NCBI GenBank assembly: GCA_001599815.1
Contig: BCIA01000001.1
Span: 6,468,978-6,532,977, forward strand
Direction of reading: 5' to 3'
DNA: 64,000 nucleotides
From: Furcasterigmium furcatum
Taxonomy: Eukaryota > Ascomycota > Sordariomycetes > Glomerellales > Plectosphaerellaceae
Shown: positions 1 to 10,872 of the stretch, piece by piece
How positions within the stretch are numbered: the first letter of the stretch is position 1
Layout of the letters: every line of letters begins with the position of its first letter
Translations under genes and position numbers: made by a program
The notes under the pieces: model-generated
The model's input: the letters and a program-made list of their open reading frames with translations, nothing else
Database searches by the model: none
What the model was told of the DNA's origin: nothing

Positions 1-1765
1 GCAGGTGTCCGGCGACCTCCTCGCTAAGATCCAGGTTTTCCAACCCAGGAACGTTCTTGACTGGCTGGAGGCCCGCGATGCCATATTGCAGCGAGGTCGC
101 GCGGTACAGGAAGCCGAGAATGTAGTCGTTCTCCGAGTAGACGTTGAAGATTCTTCCGGCAACGACAGAGCGCAGCCGCGCCCAGTGCAACGTGTCCGAC
201 GGCGTCGGGGCGCCGATGAGGACGACGCTGTCGATGAGACCGAAGGCGCGGCGCTCGGCGAGGGCTTTGAGGCACGAGTGGATGGCGCGTGCGCCGAGGG
301 AGTATCCCACCAGCGTGACGGGTCGCTCGCCCTGGGCGCGGTTGATGAGCGCGTCGGCGAGCACGCGACCGGCCTTCTCGGAGCGGTTGCGGGCGAGGTT
401 GAACGGGTTGTCGACGTTGGAAGCCGTCTTCAGGAGGTATACGGGCCACAGCAGCGCCTGGACGGAGGCGAGGACTGTGCGCTTCAGGACCTCCGACTTG
501 ACCATTTTCCAGGCCGTGTCGCTGATCAGGCTCTCGAGCGAGTCGTTCAGCTCAATCAGCGCCTTCATCTCGTACCGGAGCGCGAAGACCTCCGACTCGT
601 CGCCCAGGACCTTCCACGGCTTCGTGACGTCATCCTCGTCCTTGAGCCAGCCGTTGACGCCCACGGTCACCCTGAGCCGGCGGCTCTGCTTCTCCTCCGG
701 GGTGGCCTCCTTGGCATCCGCCGCCTGTGCCTCCTTCAGCGGGATGAATCGGAAATCATTCACCTCCTTGGCGTAGTTGTCCATCATCTCACCGGTCATC
801 TTGGCGCCGTACGCGCCGAACAGGGTCCCCACGAGGGCGCCGTTGGCCCAGAAGATCCCCAGGAACGACGCAACGCCGCCGAGGCCGACGCTGCCCATGA
901 TGCCGCCGATTGCTCCCGCAACGATCGGGGCGGCCAGCCCGCCAGTCACGCCGATGACGGCGGCGCCGGCGACGGAGGCGAGGCCGACCTTCCAGAACCG
1001 CGATGTCTGGTTCTCGTTCCGCCGCTTCTCGGCCTCGGCGTCCCCGGACATGGTGTTTGCCGCCGCGGCGGTCTTCCCCGCCGTGCCGTCCTTGCCCTTC
1101 GCCGTGGACGCCTCGACGAGATACTTTGCGATCTCCGTCTCCTCTGTGATGAGGACCGCGAGCGGCAGCGCAAACGAGGACGTCAGATGCAGCGCCAGCG
1201 TCCGTGAGTAGGCCGAGTAGTTTCCCGTCGACAGCATGACGAGGAGCATGCAGCTAAGCAGCTCCCTTCGGTCCTCGAGCGGCGTCGTCGTGAACCGCGT
1301 CTGTGTGGGCGTGTAGTGCTTCTGCAGGATGGTAACATCGGTAGCGTTCGTGGTGCCCGAGTTCTCCGTCGTCCCTAGGACGATGAGGTCCTCGGGGCTG
1401 GCGCTCTTGTGCATCTCGGCCACCTGTGCCTGGCGCTTCTTCCGCGCCTCGAGGACCTTCTTGTCGTCATGGGCGGAGGTGATCTCCTTCAGCTTCTTGA
1501 GGGTCTCGGCGCGCCATTCGTCAAAGTGCGCGAGCGCGTCCAGGCGCAGCTTGATCAGCTCCCTGGGAAGTATGTCGGCGCTGTCGTCGACCGGCTCGTT
1601 TGTCTTGGCGGGGTCGTTGTCTGCGATTGCATGTTGCAGGGTGTCTAGTTCGAGCTCTGCGCGCATCGAGTCTATGATGGTCTGGATGAGGATGTAAAAG
1701 GCTGAGCGCCGGGCATCGTTGCAGACCACCAGGATCTGGCGAGGGTCCGCAGCAGAGGGCGCCAT
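1..1765 (-). CDS. DUF726/TMCO4-family putative alpha/beta hydrolase, 3' end cut by window edge
   Basis: The minus strand is open without a stop from ATG at 1763-1765 to base 1 (588 codons seen). After a polar N-terminal half with a Lys/Glu-rich helical stretch comes a Gly/Ala-rich hydrophobic block (about residues 270-340) that could span or insert in a membrane. An alpha/beta-hydrolase nucleophile elbow G-Y-S-L-G follows, its serine codon at 299-301, within VTLVGYSLGARAIHS. Hydrophobic block followed by GxSxG is the layout of the DUF726 family (yeast Mil1, human TMCO4), predicted lipase-like proteins linked to clathrin adaptor/Golgi traffic. The catalytic Asp/His region lies partly beyond the window. 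Lipase activity is inferred from the family only. The long plus-strand ORF opposite it is a shadow. Confidence 0.85.
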   Translation of the reverse strand, partial: MAPSAADPRQILVVCNDARRSAFYILIQTIIDSMRAELELDTLQHAIADNDPAKTNEPVDDSADILPRELIKLRLDALAHFDEWRAETLKKLKEITSAHDDKKVLEARKKRQAQVAEMHKSASPEDLIVLGTTENSGTTNATDVTILQKHYTPTQTRFTTTPLEDRRELLSCMLLVMLSTGNYSAYSRTLALHLTSSFALPLAVLITEETEIAKYLVEASTAKGKDGTAGKTAAAANTMSGDAEAEKRRNENQTSRFWKVGLASVAGAAVIGVTGGLAAPIVAGAIGGIMGSVGLGGVASFLGIFWANGALVGTLFGAYGAKMTGEMMDNYAKEVNDFRFIPLKEAQAADAKEATPEEKQSRRLRVTVGVNGWLKDEDDVTKPWKVLGDESEVFALRYEMKALIELNDSLESLISDTAWKMVKSEVLKRTVLASVQALLWPVYLLKTASNVDNPFNLARNRSEKAGRVLADALINRAQGERPVTLVGYSLGARAIHSCLKALAERRAFGLIDSVVLIGAPTPSDTLHWARLRSVVAGRIFNVYSENDYILGFLYRATSLQYGIAGLQPVKNVPGLENLDLSEEVAGHL

Positions 1766-2143
1766 CGTGGTGTGTTGTCGTGTGCGTAGGGGTGATGAAG
1801 TTTGAAGGTGTGAAGTCAGTGAGCTCACCTCAGCCTGACCCATCTACAACGACGTCACTGCAATGTGGCTGAGGGTGAGCAGTGGAATTTAGCGGTGGTC
1901 TGTGCGGGGTCCTGCATTGGGCTGGCAACGGCCTTCAGAAATCTAAGCTGGAGATAATTTGAGATAACCTTTCTGTTAACTCCAGGTAATCGAAATACCT
2001 TCTTGCTGAACCGAAGATACTTTGAGATGACCTCTCGCTCGGCTCAAGGAAATTGAAATACCTTCTCGCTGAATCGGAGTCCCTTCGAGACACCACCAAC
2101 CCAACTGCGAGGAGTTCTGATTCACACCCATCTGGACGGCAAT
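1766..2143. other. intergenic, upstream of DUF726 gene
   Basis: This stretch holds the DUF726 promoter/5' leader and the 63-bp tandem repeat listed separately; I see no other gene or site. Confidence 0.6.
1953..2097. repeat. 63-bp imperfect tandem repeat, two full units plus a partial third
   Basis: Unit 1 is 1953-2015 (starts GATAATTTGAGATAACC), unit 2 is 2016-2078 (starts GATACTTTGAGATGACC), and a third unit begins at 2079 (GTCCCTTCGAGACACC) and fades. Each full unit carries an AAATACCTTCTYGCTGAA core. The unit length is a multiple of three, but no convincing protein runs through it. Confidence 0.75.
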
Positions 2144-3659
2144 ATGCCTTTGGATTCCTGGCGCGAACGACCTAGACGAAAGACCACCACAGACGACCCG
2201 GTTTGGGGGCGAACCTTTGGTGACGACATCCACATCCCACAGGAGTACTGGGGCCAACTTCTCTGGGAAAACCACAACAACTAACAGCAAGCGTTGCCTC
2301 CTTCAACAGACGATCGGCGTTTCAACGACAACAGCGAGCGTGTTGACCTCCTCTTCAGCGATCCCTACCAACTCACCCCATACACAAAGTTTAAGGAGGA
2401 AGTTGATGCCCGCCGCGCCACCATGATTTCCCACTTGACGCGCCCATACTTTTGGTACATAGACTGCAACGGTGACTTCTGCGTTGCCCGAGACCCAAAG
2501 TTCGAGATTGAACCTTGACTGCAGCACATCTGGCGCGTGTCACACGAGAAGAACAACGACAGCAACTACCAAAGATGGCCCACGGCTCAGCATCATTCGA
2601 CGAGGTGACTCACACCCACATTCTTCGGCGGCTGGCAACCGTTCGGTCCCTGCAACAACGCGTCCGCCATTACGCCAGAGGACAACAGGTTGATGACGAA
2701 GCAGAGGCCAAGGTCCATTTGCCAGACTTCGAAGAGTACTCATTGTTGGCTAAACACGTCTTTGCAGGCCACCTCACCAACACTATGCTCGCTCGAGGTA
2801 CATCAGGCGTGGTCGACGGCCCAATGGGAAGGGTCCTAAGCTCAAAGGACTTCACCCATCCCCGGATGGACCTCCTGATCAAAGCCTATGCAATGCAGTA
2901 AAAGGAGGCCGGAAATCTCCACAGACGCACCGGCCCCAGGGCCTCCTGCATCTGGTCTCTGCCAAACGCTACGGGCATCATCAACGAGACCAACAACCTG
3001 ATCGCCAATGGCAACATCGCTGAGAAGGCGATCGAAAACCCCGACGCCGACACGTTGGCACAAGGCCTTTGGAGCTATGTTGTCCAAGAGCACATCTACG
3101 ACCTGCTGGTGGCACCACACCCAGAGCTCGTTAGCACATGGGAAGTCCGACTCACAACTCTGGCCTCTAACCCAATCCCCCCCTCTGAGGAATCATCAAC
3201 ATGGTTCAAAACCTTCATCATTACATCCGCAACAATTCTTATGCAATCGGACATCAGGAAGCTGCTGCTTGAGCACATCGAGCGTGCACGCAAACAAGGT
3301 TCCGGTTTTGGGGTGTCCAACTGAAGCCTGACACGCCCCAACAACAAAATCCAATGGCATGCAATGCCGAGGATGTCAAGGTCCTCAAGCGACTGCGACC
3401 AATGTGGGAACAGATTTTGGCTGATGCAGTCTATCTGATGGACCAGGCTGATGCTACAATCGGAAGGCAAATCGACCCGCTCAACGGTGCGAAAGAGCCA
3501 AGGAACTATGAAGAAGTCCCGCCCTTCTTCTCAATAGCTAATGCTTACCTCGTACGAGCGTCCGCCTGGCTGGAACACTCCTTCGACGTTGCCGCTGTTA
3601 GTGGACAGCTAAACTTTAGAGAACTTACTTCTTCAGCCTCGCGGACAAGTCGGTTCTAG
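2144..3659 (+). pseudogene. decayed protein-coding gene, product unrecognised
   Basis: A coding-like reading starts at ATG 2144 and can be followed to 3659 only by tolerating breaks: TAA at 2282-2284, a frame change near 2505-2518 (frame 2 to 1), TAA at 2899-2901, and another frame change near 3305-3323 (frame 1 to 3). Between breaks the composition is protein-like, for instance FEEYSLLAKHVFAGHLTN and SATILMQSDIRKLLLEHIE, with fungal codon use. The product is soluble, helix-rich and has no motif I know. Some breaks could be short introns, but I find no good GT/AG pairs at them, so decay or heavy sequencing error is the simpler reading. Confidence 0.5.
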
Positions 3660-5128
3660 CATTGTCGGAGTTGCTGAGCGTTGGTTCTAGACTTCTTAGT
3701 CTTGGCCTGATACGGGTGGTGACGATATTTCTAATAAACATACTAGGACACGCAAACAAAGGTGAGGACAAATGCAAGATAGAAAGGATAACATACAGTC
3801 ATGATGATGGTTGAGCAGTGTTGTGCAGGGGGTGGTTTTGACTTCGGCGAAAAATAAATTAGCAGCGTCGCGGCGGCGGGGGAGGGGGAGGTCGTGGTTG
3901 AAGAAGGGAAAAAGTGGGAGGGTGCCGGCAGATACTATCCCGATGCGGCCACAGGGGGAACTTCGAGTGCTCGGTTCGGATTTATGATGCGTGGTTCTGT
4001 TCAGGATCCAAAGAGAATTATGAGGGGAGATACGAGGTCATGGCTGCGACCTCAAGCAGTACGGTAGGGTCATAATTCGAATGTGAGATTGTCGCAGCCA
4101 ACGTGTCGCTTTTACAAATCTCAGTGTTAGCGGGTTAGAAGAGCCTCGGAAATGCACCGTTCTGAATATCTAAGTATAGCTCCTCATGAGACTCAGGATG
4201 CGAGATTCTCTCGTCGAGAACTCTCAATCATGACCATAGTGTGTAAGAACTCTCTGATCACTCGCCACCCTCCTCCGTACCTGCTGCGAAAATTTGGGAA
4301 CTGACGGCGAAAGTCCGCGAAGACTGTCTGGAACGACTCGTTCAGTAACCACTCAGGGTACAAGACAGGACTCGGATGCTCATGTTGCCGGGAATGTCTT
4401 TGGGAAACATTGGGCCTTTTCCGTTGCTATTCGCGTCACTGATAGTGAAAGGCAAACCCGCAATTGTGAGGCCCTTTAAAATCTCTATGACTTCGAACGA
4501 CAAGTACGATCCGTAATATATGATGTTTGTGGTGTTTTGAAACGCTTGAAGCAGGGTATGGAGTATATTGCCTTCCACCTTAACCCTCGCGTCTGGGAGA
4601 TCGAAGGGTAACTTCAGGTGAGTCGTACGATGAGGCGTCGGGGAGAAGCTGGTCTGGGGTGAGCGATGCCTGTTAGCATCGAGAAGCTGGTTTGGCGAGG
4701 CTTAGAAGGAAAATTGACAACCGAGTTGAGAAAATCATCGGTACTTATATGGACACGAGGGTTGACTCAGGTGCCTCTGTGCCCCCTCGTCAGGCAGGGA
4801 CGGGGGACCTCCCGCTGCGGGGCGCTTCCAGAGGCCGCCCCCCCGGACCCCCCGTAACCCACTGTAAATTCAGGGCACTCGGTACCTGGGCTGGCACCCT
4901 GGCATGCTAACAGCCCGTCACTGAGCGTCTGTCGGCTGCGCGATTCTCTGTCACACTGTAAACGAGAGACATAGACCCCAAAGTCGCCACTTATTCAGAC
5001 GCACGCAGTGCTGACTGGACAAGGGCGTTGCATTCATCCGACCCGAACCACGTCTGACATGTTTCGGCAAAAATGGTCGAAGGCCGAGGCGTGGGCGTTA
5101 GTACTAAAGTGGGACGCAGCCGTGTCGG
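3660..5128. other. 1.5-kb non-coding stretch
   Basis: No gene with coding-like composition is visible on either strand. It contains a G-rich run near 3870-3930 and a GC-rich patch at about 4785-4860 with partly complementary GGGG/CCCC runs. Short ORFs here lack recognisable features. Confidence 0.5.
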
Positions 5129-5956
5129 ATGCATTTCGCGTTCACCACTTCTCAACATGTTCCCAGCGTCACATTGCAACAGCTGGAAGACACCTCTCCG
5201 GCATGCTTCAAAGGCACTCAGACCCAACCTTTGCAATGGACGGGGAGAATGCCGCGCCCAGCCCAGTATGGTCGCCGTCCCGCTGCCTGCCTCGTAGACA
5301 GGAAGAAACTGACGTTCTCCCTAGAACGACTACAATCCTCCCTTCGCCTGATGCCGCTGGGAGGCTCAATCACCCATGGCGTGGGGTCGTCTGACCAGAA
5401 CGGATACAGACAGGAATTGCTCAAGCTGCTGCATGCCTCTGGCTTCGACGTGCGCATGGTCGGCTCCCGGAAAGCCGGCAGCATGTCGAACAACGAACAC
5501 GAGGGCTGGCGCGGATTCAGGATCGACCAGATCGAGACCAGAGCGCAGGCATCGGCACAAAAGCTGAAACCAAATATCTTCGCCATCAACGCCGGCTCCA
5601 ATGACTGCCTCCAGGACCACGAGCTTGGGGCGGCAAGATCGCGAATGGGCCGGTTGCTGGACGGCCTGTGGCGAGCGAGCCCTGGCTCGACCGTTGTCCT
5701 CTCGAGCTTGCTGGTGAATCGGGACGGCAAGATGGATGCGAGAGTCAAGGCCTTCAACGCGGAGCTGGAGGCACTCGCGACTACTTTGGAAGGGGAGGGG
5801 AGGAAAATCGTCTTCGCTGACATGCACGGCGCTGAAGGGCCTGCCGTTGATGACCTCGGGGAGGACGGGACGCATCCCAACGATGCCGGGTATAAAATAA
5901 TGGCCGGTATCTGGCTCCCTGCAATCCAAAAAGCCTCAGACAAAGGCTTTCTGTGA
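5129..5956 (+). CDS. SGNH-hydrolase, carbohydrate esterase family 3-like
   Basis: The frame shows the SGNH blocks: block I L-M-P-L-G-G-S-I-T (nucleophile Ser near 5367), block III N-A-G-S-N-D-C with the oxyanion Asn, and block V D-G-T-H-P-N-D-A-G-Y with the catalytic Asp/His pair. The stretch after block I (GVGSSDQNGYRQEL and VGSRKAGSM) is typical of CE3 acetylxylan-esterase-like proteins, which deacetylate plant polysaccharides. The usual Asp of G-D-S is Gly, as in many CE3-like fungal proteins. The N-terminus is uncertain: ATG 5129 gives 275 aa but residues 1-75 look non-homologous and lack a signal peptide, so an upstream exon or later start is possible. Confidence 0.7.
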   Translation: MHFAFTTSQHVPSVTLQQLEDTSPACFKGTQTQPLQWTGRMPRPAQYGRRPAACLVDRKKLTFSLERLQSSLRLMPLGGSITHGVGSSDQNGYRQELLKLLHASGFDVRMVGSRKAGSMSNNEHEGWRGFRIDQIETRAQASAQKLKPNIFAINAGSNDCLQDHELGAARSRMGRLLDGLWRASPGSTVVLSSLLVNRDGKMDARVKAFNAELEALATTLEGEGRKIVFADMHGAEGPAVDDLGEDGTHPNDAGYKIMAGIWLPAIQKASDKGFL

Positions 5957-6329
5957 CAGACGCAGCTGCTGGGAGGCAGTCAAAACAGATGTCATGTCGA
6001 CGTGAGAGGTCGTATCGACCATGCTGACTTGGTTGGCCAAAAGATGGATGTTGGCAGAGTGACAATGTCCATTAGCATAAAGGCACCCATTGCTGTTTCT
6101 CCGGCTGGTAACGACATGGGAGTCAAGTAAACCTTTGTGTTGTTCTATGATCAAGATACCTCCGACACTCTGCATGGCCCTGCCTTCTTCCTGGAAACCC
6201 CCCGGTCAAGGCAACACCAAGGGTCAAATGACATCGTGCCATCCAGCCGCTTCCTTCCAAAGTCTCCCCCCCATTGAAGTAGTACTGAGCCATCGGCAGC
6301 CGCCCTGAAATACAGCGTAGCCCAGCTGC
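5957..6329. other. convergent 3' intergenic region
   Basis: Lies between the 3' ends of the esterase (plus) and the following minus-strand gene. I see nothing beyond presumed 3' untranslated sequence. Confidence 0.5.
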
Positions 6330-7370
6330 TCAATGGATGATGGATTTTGGCTTGAATGAGTTGCCGTCCTCATCGTCAACGCGCTCACCTGTCCGTCGCC
6401 GGTTTGACAGGACTCGGTCGTCTAGTGGCCGTTGGGCCTGACGACTCGCCTGATTTCTGCCAGCAGCTTGACCGGTGACGTCGGGACCAACCGCGAAGCC
6501 ACCCATGGCATCGTAGGCCGTCCGGCGGGTGCCGTCAGATGTCTGCCTCCAAAAGCCATCGTCTCCAGAGCGGCCGCCGTCGTAACGAGTGCCAACAGGC
6601 GCGGCGCCGTAGTTGATTGCGTTGGCTCTTGTGTCTCCGCCGGGCCTCATGTCATAGTGAGGTTCGGGCGCGTTCCAATCGTTGGGCCCGTACCGGTGTG
6701 GCCTGTGCCATTCTTCGCGGAATGACTGATGCCGTTGGCCGTATCCCTGGTCGTACCCGTGCCTTTGGCTGCTGCCTTGGTAGTAAATTTGATGATCCAA
6801 TCGGTTTGGGCCCAGGCTGTTGGCGTACCCGTAAGAAGACAAAGAGCTACGGGAGCGAGTTGGCCGTGGTACCGTTGGAGGACTCTTCTCACGTTCGGCG
6901 TAGCCATGAGGCATTCTCTCCGTGCGCAGGGGACCCGTCGACCTGGCACCGGCTGAGCCAAGGGCCTGCTGCAACTTCTGATGCTCTTTCTCACGCCTCT
7001 GCTGGCAAATGGAATCACGAAGCGTCTCGAGTCTGAGCTTGACGTCCCTCTGTAGTAGGCGTTGGCTTTCCATGAAGGCTGCCCATTCTGCCTCCGCCCA
7101 CTCCGCACATCCTGGCACAGACTCAATGCGTATGTCCACAGCGGCCGTGCCCAATAGCCCATCCTGTATGCCATTGTTTGACTGCTTGACGGGAGCGTTG
7201 CTCTGGGCCGGGCGTGGAACGACAGACGGGTCGTCAGGGGTGCCTTGGTTGTCGATCTCGCTTTCTGTGTACGTCTCGTCCTCGCCTGTTGACGCGGCAT
7301 AGAAGTCCGTTAGTCTTCTGGCAGCGTTGGCTTTGGCGGCCCTGGACTTGTGCTCATTGCGGCGGGGCAT
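6330..7370 (-). CDS. hypothetical low-complexity protein, 346 aa
   Basis: A single uninterrupted frame runs from ATG at 7368-7370. The N-terminus is basic (PRRNEHKSRAAKANAARR), followed by an acidic segment, a helical Glu/Gln/Arg segment around residues 95-140 that could form a coiled coil (LQRDVKLRLETLRDSICQQ), and a long Tyr/Gly/Arg/His-rich disordered C-terminal half. No enzymatic motif, signal peptide or membrane segment is visible and I do not recognise a family. The composition resembles nucleic-acid-associated or scaffold proteins, but that is only an impression. The hAT element starts about 260 bp upstream of its start codon, so its promoter may have been interrupted. Confidence 0.65.
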   Translation of the reverse strand: MPRRNEHKSRAAKANAARRLTDFYAASTGEDETYTESEIDNQGTPDDPSVVPRPAQSNAPVKQSNNGIQDGLLGTAAVDIRIESVPGCAEWAEAEWAAFMESQRLLQRDVKLRLETLRDSICQQRREKEHQKLQQALGSAGARSTGPLRTERMPHGYAEREKSPPTVPRPTRSRSSLSSYGYANSLGPNRLDHQIYYQGSSQRHGYDQGYGQRHQSFREEWHRPHRYGPNDWNAPEPHYDMRPGGDTRANAINYGAAPVGTRYDGGRSGDDGFWRQTSDGTRRTAYDAMGGFAVGPDVTGQAAGRNQASRQAQRPLDDRVLSNRRRTGERVDDEDGNSFKPKSIIH

Positions 7371-7625
7371 TTTGGCTGATGGGCGTTGGCGGTTGGAATG
7401 ACGGTTGGGGTTGGCGATTTCTTCGGCGTTGGCTAGGAGCTGCTGGCGATGGTGGCACGGTCTGAAGACGACCAGTATGGCTTATGATCAACGGCCGTTG
7501 GACTTAGTAGAGACTTGACCGTCGCACTGAATTCTCGTGCGAAAAATGAAGGTGCCGAGAGCTGCTAGGAACGGCCGCCGAAGCTGGTGACACTGTGTTG
7601 GATTGGAATTAAGGCACGTCAAGGA

Positions 7626-7655
7626 GCTGTTGGCAGCGCTACCGTTAATTTAATC
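7626..7655 (+). repeat. hAT left end: 8-bp target duplication plus terminal inverted repeat
   Basis: GCTGTTGG (7626-7633) is immediately followed by the TIR, CAGCGCTACCGTTAATTT... to 7655. It matches the right end in inverted orientation except for two transitions. Confidence 0.85.
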
Positions 7656-10532
7656 AGAGCAAATCTAGCACTTGGAATTAATTGATTGACCTATCTTTAC
7701 GTCGCCGATTGCTTGAATTGACTTGATTGTTAATTATTAACCCGATTAGTCCACTAGATAAAGCTATTCTGAGATCCCCGACATACCAGCCAGCGTACTT
7801 AGCTTCCTTTTCCTATATAAGCTCTTGTCGGCTGGAGGACTATTATGCTCTTAGGGATAGAGCCTTAACGCTAGCGCCGTAGGTATAGGAGGAATTAGAG
7901 GCTTGCCCAGCGTAATTACGCCTCTAGCAAGCTAGTTCTTAAGGCACTAGAGTTACTCAAGAGTCGTTAACTTTATCGCTAATCTCTAGGACGTAAGAGT
8001 AAGCTTAGAGAGGCTAAAGGCCCTCTTGTAGTCTACTAACATCGCAGGGATCGCAAAGATATTAAGGGTAAGCTGGCTTAAAGTTAGGAACATATCTCGA
8101 CGTAAGAGCCACTACTAAATTAGATCCTTAATACTAGTAAAGTAGGAGGCGTTAAGGGATAGATATTAGTTAAGCTCTAAAGACGTTGGTAACTCCTTAG
8201 CGCCCTAGATATCTAGCTAGCTATCTATATTAAAGGGTCTAGAGATCTTTGACTATATAGGATAGAGATTAGAGAGTATTAGTATTGTCTAATAAGGTGG
8301 TAATAGAGTTAGTAATTGATACTAATAGCTCTAATACCTATAAAGGCTATCTTTAGCTTTTTATAGCTAGGGCAACTAGTCGTTACTCCTTTATAGCTTA
8401 TATAATACCCTTAACCCTATATAGGGATTAAGGATAATAGTAGATATATATAATAGCGATTTACTTAGCTTAGTATAATACTTATTAAGCTTCTTCTATC
8501 TATATATAATAGAGATCCTAAAGTATTATTAAGAGTTATCTAATAAGGTTTTATATCGCTGATATAGCGTATTATTAGTATACTTAGCTTAGGTATACTT
8601 AGGGAGTAGATTATCTTAAGGTAGTAATAGACCTTATCGCTTTAATTGCTTACTGTAAGAATTAAATCTCTAGCTTACTTACTAACTTTATAACTTTAAG
8701 AATTTATTAGGATCTTTAAATAAAGCCTTTTAATCCTCTATTACTTAGAGGAATAGCTTTATCTTAGTTAGGACCTCCTAGAGTAATCTATAGCGTCCCT
8801 CCTTACTTTATCCTTATATCCTTATTGTCTAGACGTAGAGGGGCTTAAGGATCTCCTTTATTTTAATAAGGAGGCACTAATCCTTAAAGGTTAGGATATT
8901 TTCTTTAGGGATATATTAATAGGGGACCTTCTTATGTTTATTCTAAGCTAAGAATATCTAGATTTAGCCCTACTTTGCTAGAGTATATTATATTATTAGG
9001 AATATAGAGTTTTATTATGTATTATTATTAAGTATAAGCTTAAGCTTAAAGGTTATCTCCTTAGATAGTAGATAGGTATCTCCCTTATTAACTACCTCTT
9101 AAATAATTACTCTAAAGATCTTAGTATACTATAGCGATAACCTTACCTACTTAATAAAGTTATAAAGCTTACTAATAGGTCTATGCCTTTGCTAGAGTTA
9201 AAGGTTATTATTAACTTAGCTAAGGATCTTATATATCTATAATTCCTACTTAATACTCTTATTATTATAGCTATAAAGAAATATTTATCCTATAAGGTTA
9301 AGGATATAACTATAGCAGCGGAGTTATTACTTTATAATATTATTAACTATTATTGTTAGATTAATCTATTAGAAGAACTTTTTACTATAGATATTATTAC
9401 TTAAAGTGTTATTAGAGACTAGGACTTTAATCTTATCTATGATATTTTAGTTATCTATAGCCTTTAGTATTATTACTGCGATATTCTCTCTAGTATAGGC
9501 GCTAGGCTGGTTTTGCAGAGCTAGGAGTTATTACTACTATATTCCCTTCTTATTTAGGAAATAGCTAGAGATTATAAGGATTATATAACAGTTTAGTAAT
9601 ATCTAGAGATTATATCCTAGATAGATCTTTATAGCAGCTCTTTATAGCTCCGCTTATATCGTATCCTTCTTACTAGCAAAGATCTTCTTAAGCTATACCT
9701 TTATCGCCGTATAACCCTAACTAAGCGTATAGTATAGGTTTAGATCTATCTGGACGAGTAGACGTTATAGGAAGTTGTTGTTAAAGATATTAAACGGCTG
9801 GTCGCTATTAATAATAAAGCTAATCGCTAGCTCCTTAGCGATCTTTATATCTACCCTTAAGATAATCGCTAAGCGTAGCTTCTTTCTTAATAGGGTTGAA
9901 GAGTTGGTATCGGATATTATGATATCCTTGATCACCTGGTGCCTTAAACGGAGATAGTTGATAGCTCCTAACGTCGCCGCCGCCTTAAAGATCTTCTAGA
10001 GGTTATTCTTCTTATTATAACGCTAGTAGACCTAGAAGACCTTACCTATAGATTATTAGCTTTAAGGGCAGCGTTATTAGCAATAAGAGATATACCTAGA
10101 GTATAACTGGGGCTAAGGACCTTATAGATAAAGAGTCCCTTACGTTAGATCTAGCTGGTATAACCTTAGCTACCCTTCTTTGCTATAAGAGCCTTAGAGA
10201 TAAAGCGACAACCTCCCTATAACGCTATAGGGAGAGCGTTGATCAGCGATAGGCTAGGAGTTGATTCTGACGATATGTTGCTTAATTAAGCTGCGATTAA
10301 GGGCGTAGGAGGGACGCTAAAGAAGTCCCTAGGTATATCGACGGCGGCGAAGAAGATATAATAGAAATCAAGGTTATAGAGCAATTAGTTAAAGCGGGTA
10401 ATTAAATCTGGCCGAGGGAGTAGGCTGCTATTAGCGGCTCTTATAGGCTCTAACTAGCGCGAGGCGATTATATCGATGCGTCGCATTGTGTCTACGTAAG
10501 CCTTAGCGCTCTTTACTATATAATTATATAAT

Positions 10533-10713
10533 TTTTAATTAGTAATTAATAAAGGTCTAGTAGTCTAGTGGTATAATTTTTAGTTATATTACTACTACTA
10601 GAGGGCGTAGGTTTAATTCCTATCTAGATCTTTGGCAGGCATCTCTATTGCTTTTTAGTAGTAGAGATACCAACCTTTTCCTTTTTAGGAATAGCTACTA
10701 ACTTTTAATTAGT
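10533..10713. repeat. candidate SINE-like insertion bounded by an 11-bp direct repeat
   Basis: TTTTAATTAGT occurs at 10533-10543 and again at 10703-10713, enclosing about 160 bp. The enclosed segment starts with a tRNA-like domain (10554-10630), followed by a hairpin with 10-nt arms, nine of ten positions paired (10638-10647 with 10662-10671). Because the surroundings are AT-rich the direct repeat may be accidental. Confidence 0.4.
10554..10630 (+). tRNA. degenerate tRNA-like sequence inside the hAT element
   Basis: Acceptor arms GGTCTAG (10554-10560) and CTAGATC (10624-10630) pair over seven positions. The T arm GTAGG-TTTAATT-CCTAT (10607-10623) has a 5-bp stem and a 7-nt loop. An A box (TAGTCTAGTGG) and a B box (GGTTTAATTCC) are both present, with one change from GGTTCAATTCC that fits RIP. 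The anticodon stem TTTAG/CTAGA encloses 14 nt, so either a small intron is present or it is a decayed or tRNA-derived SINE head. The anticodon cannot be assigned. Confidence 0.45.
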
Positions 10714-10872
10714 TAATAGTTACATAACCTATAAAATAGTAATTAGTAAGTATGATTTTTATGATTTATTAAATATATTAATCTGTTAATTAATAGAGGG
10801 TGCCTGAATTGCTTGATTGATACCTTAAAATCTAGTAAATTAATTGATTGAATTAATATAATTGGTAATTAC

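Noticed and set aside
5..1207. 400-codon open frame on the plus strand
   Set aside because: It is antisense to the DUF726 gene; its Arg/Val/Glu-rich composition is typical of a shadow of a GC-rich coding strand.
4785..4860. GC-rich stretch with CCCC/GGGG runs as a hairpin or terminator
   Set aside because: Pairing is irregular and no gene ends nearby, so no function can be supported.
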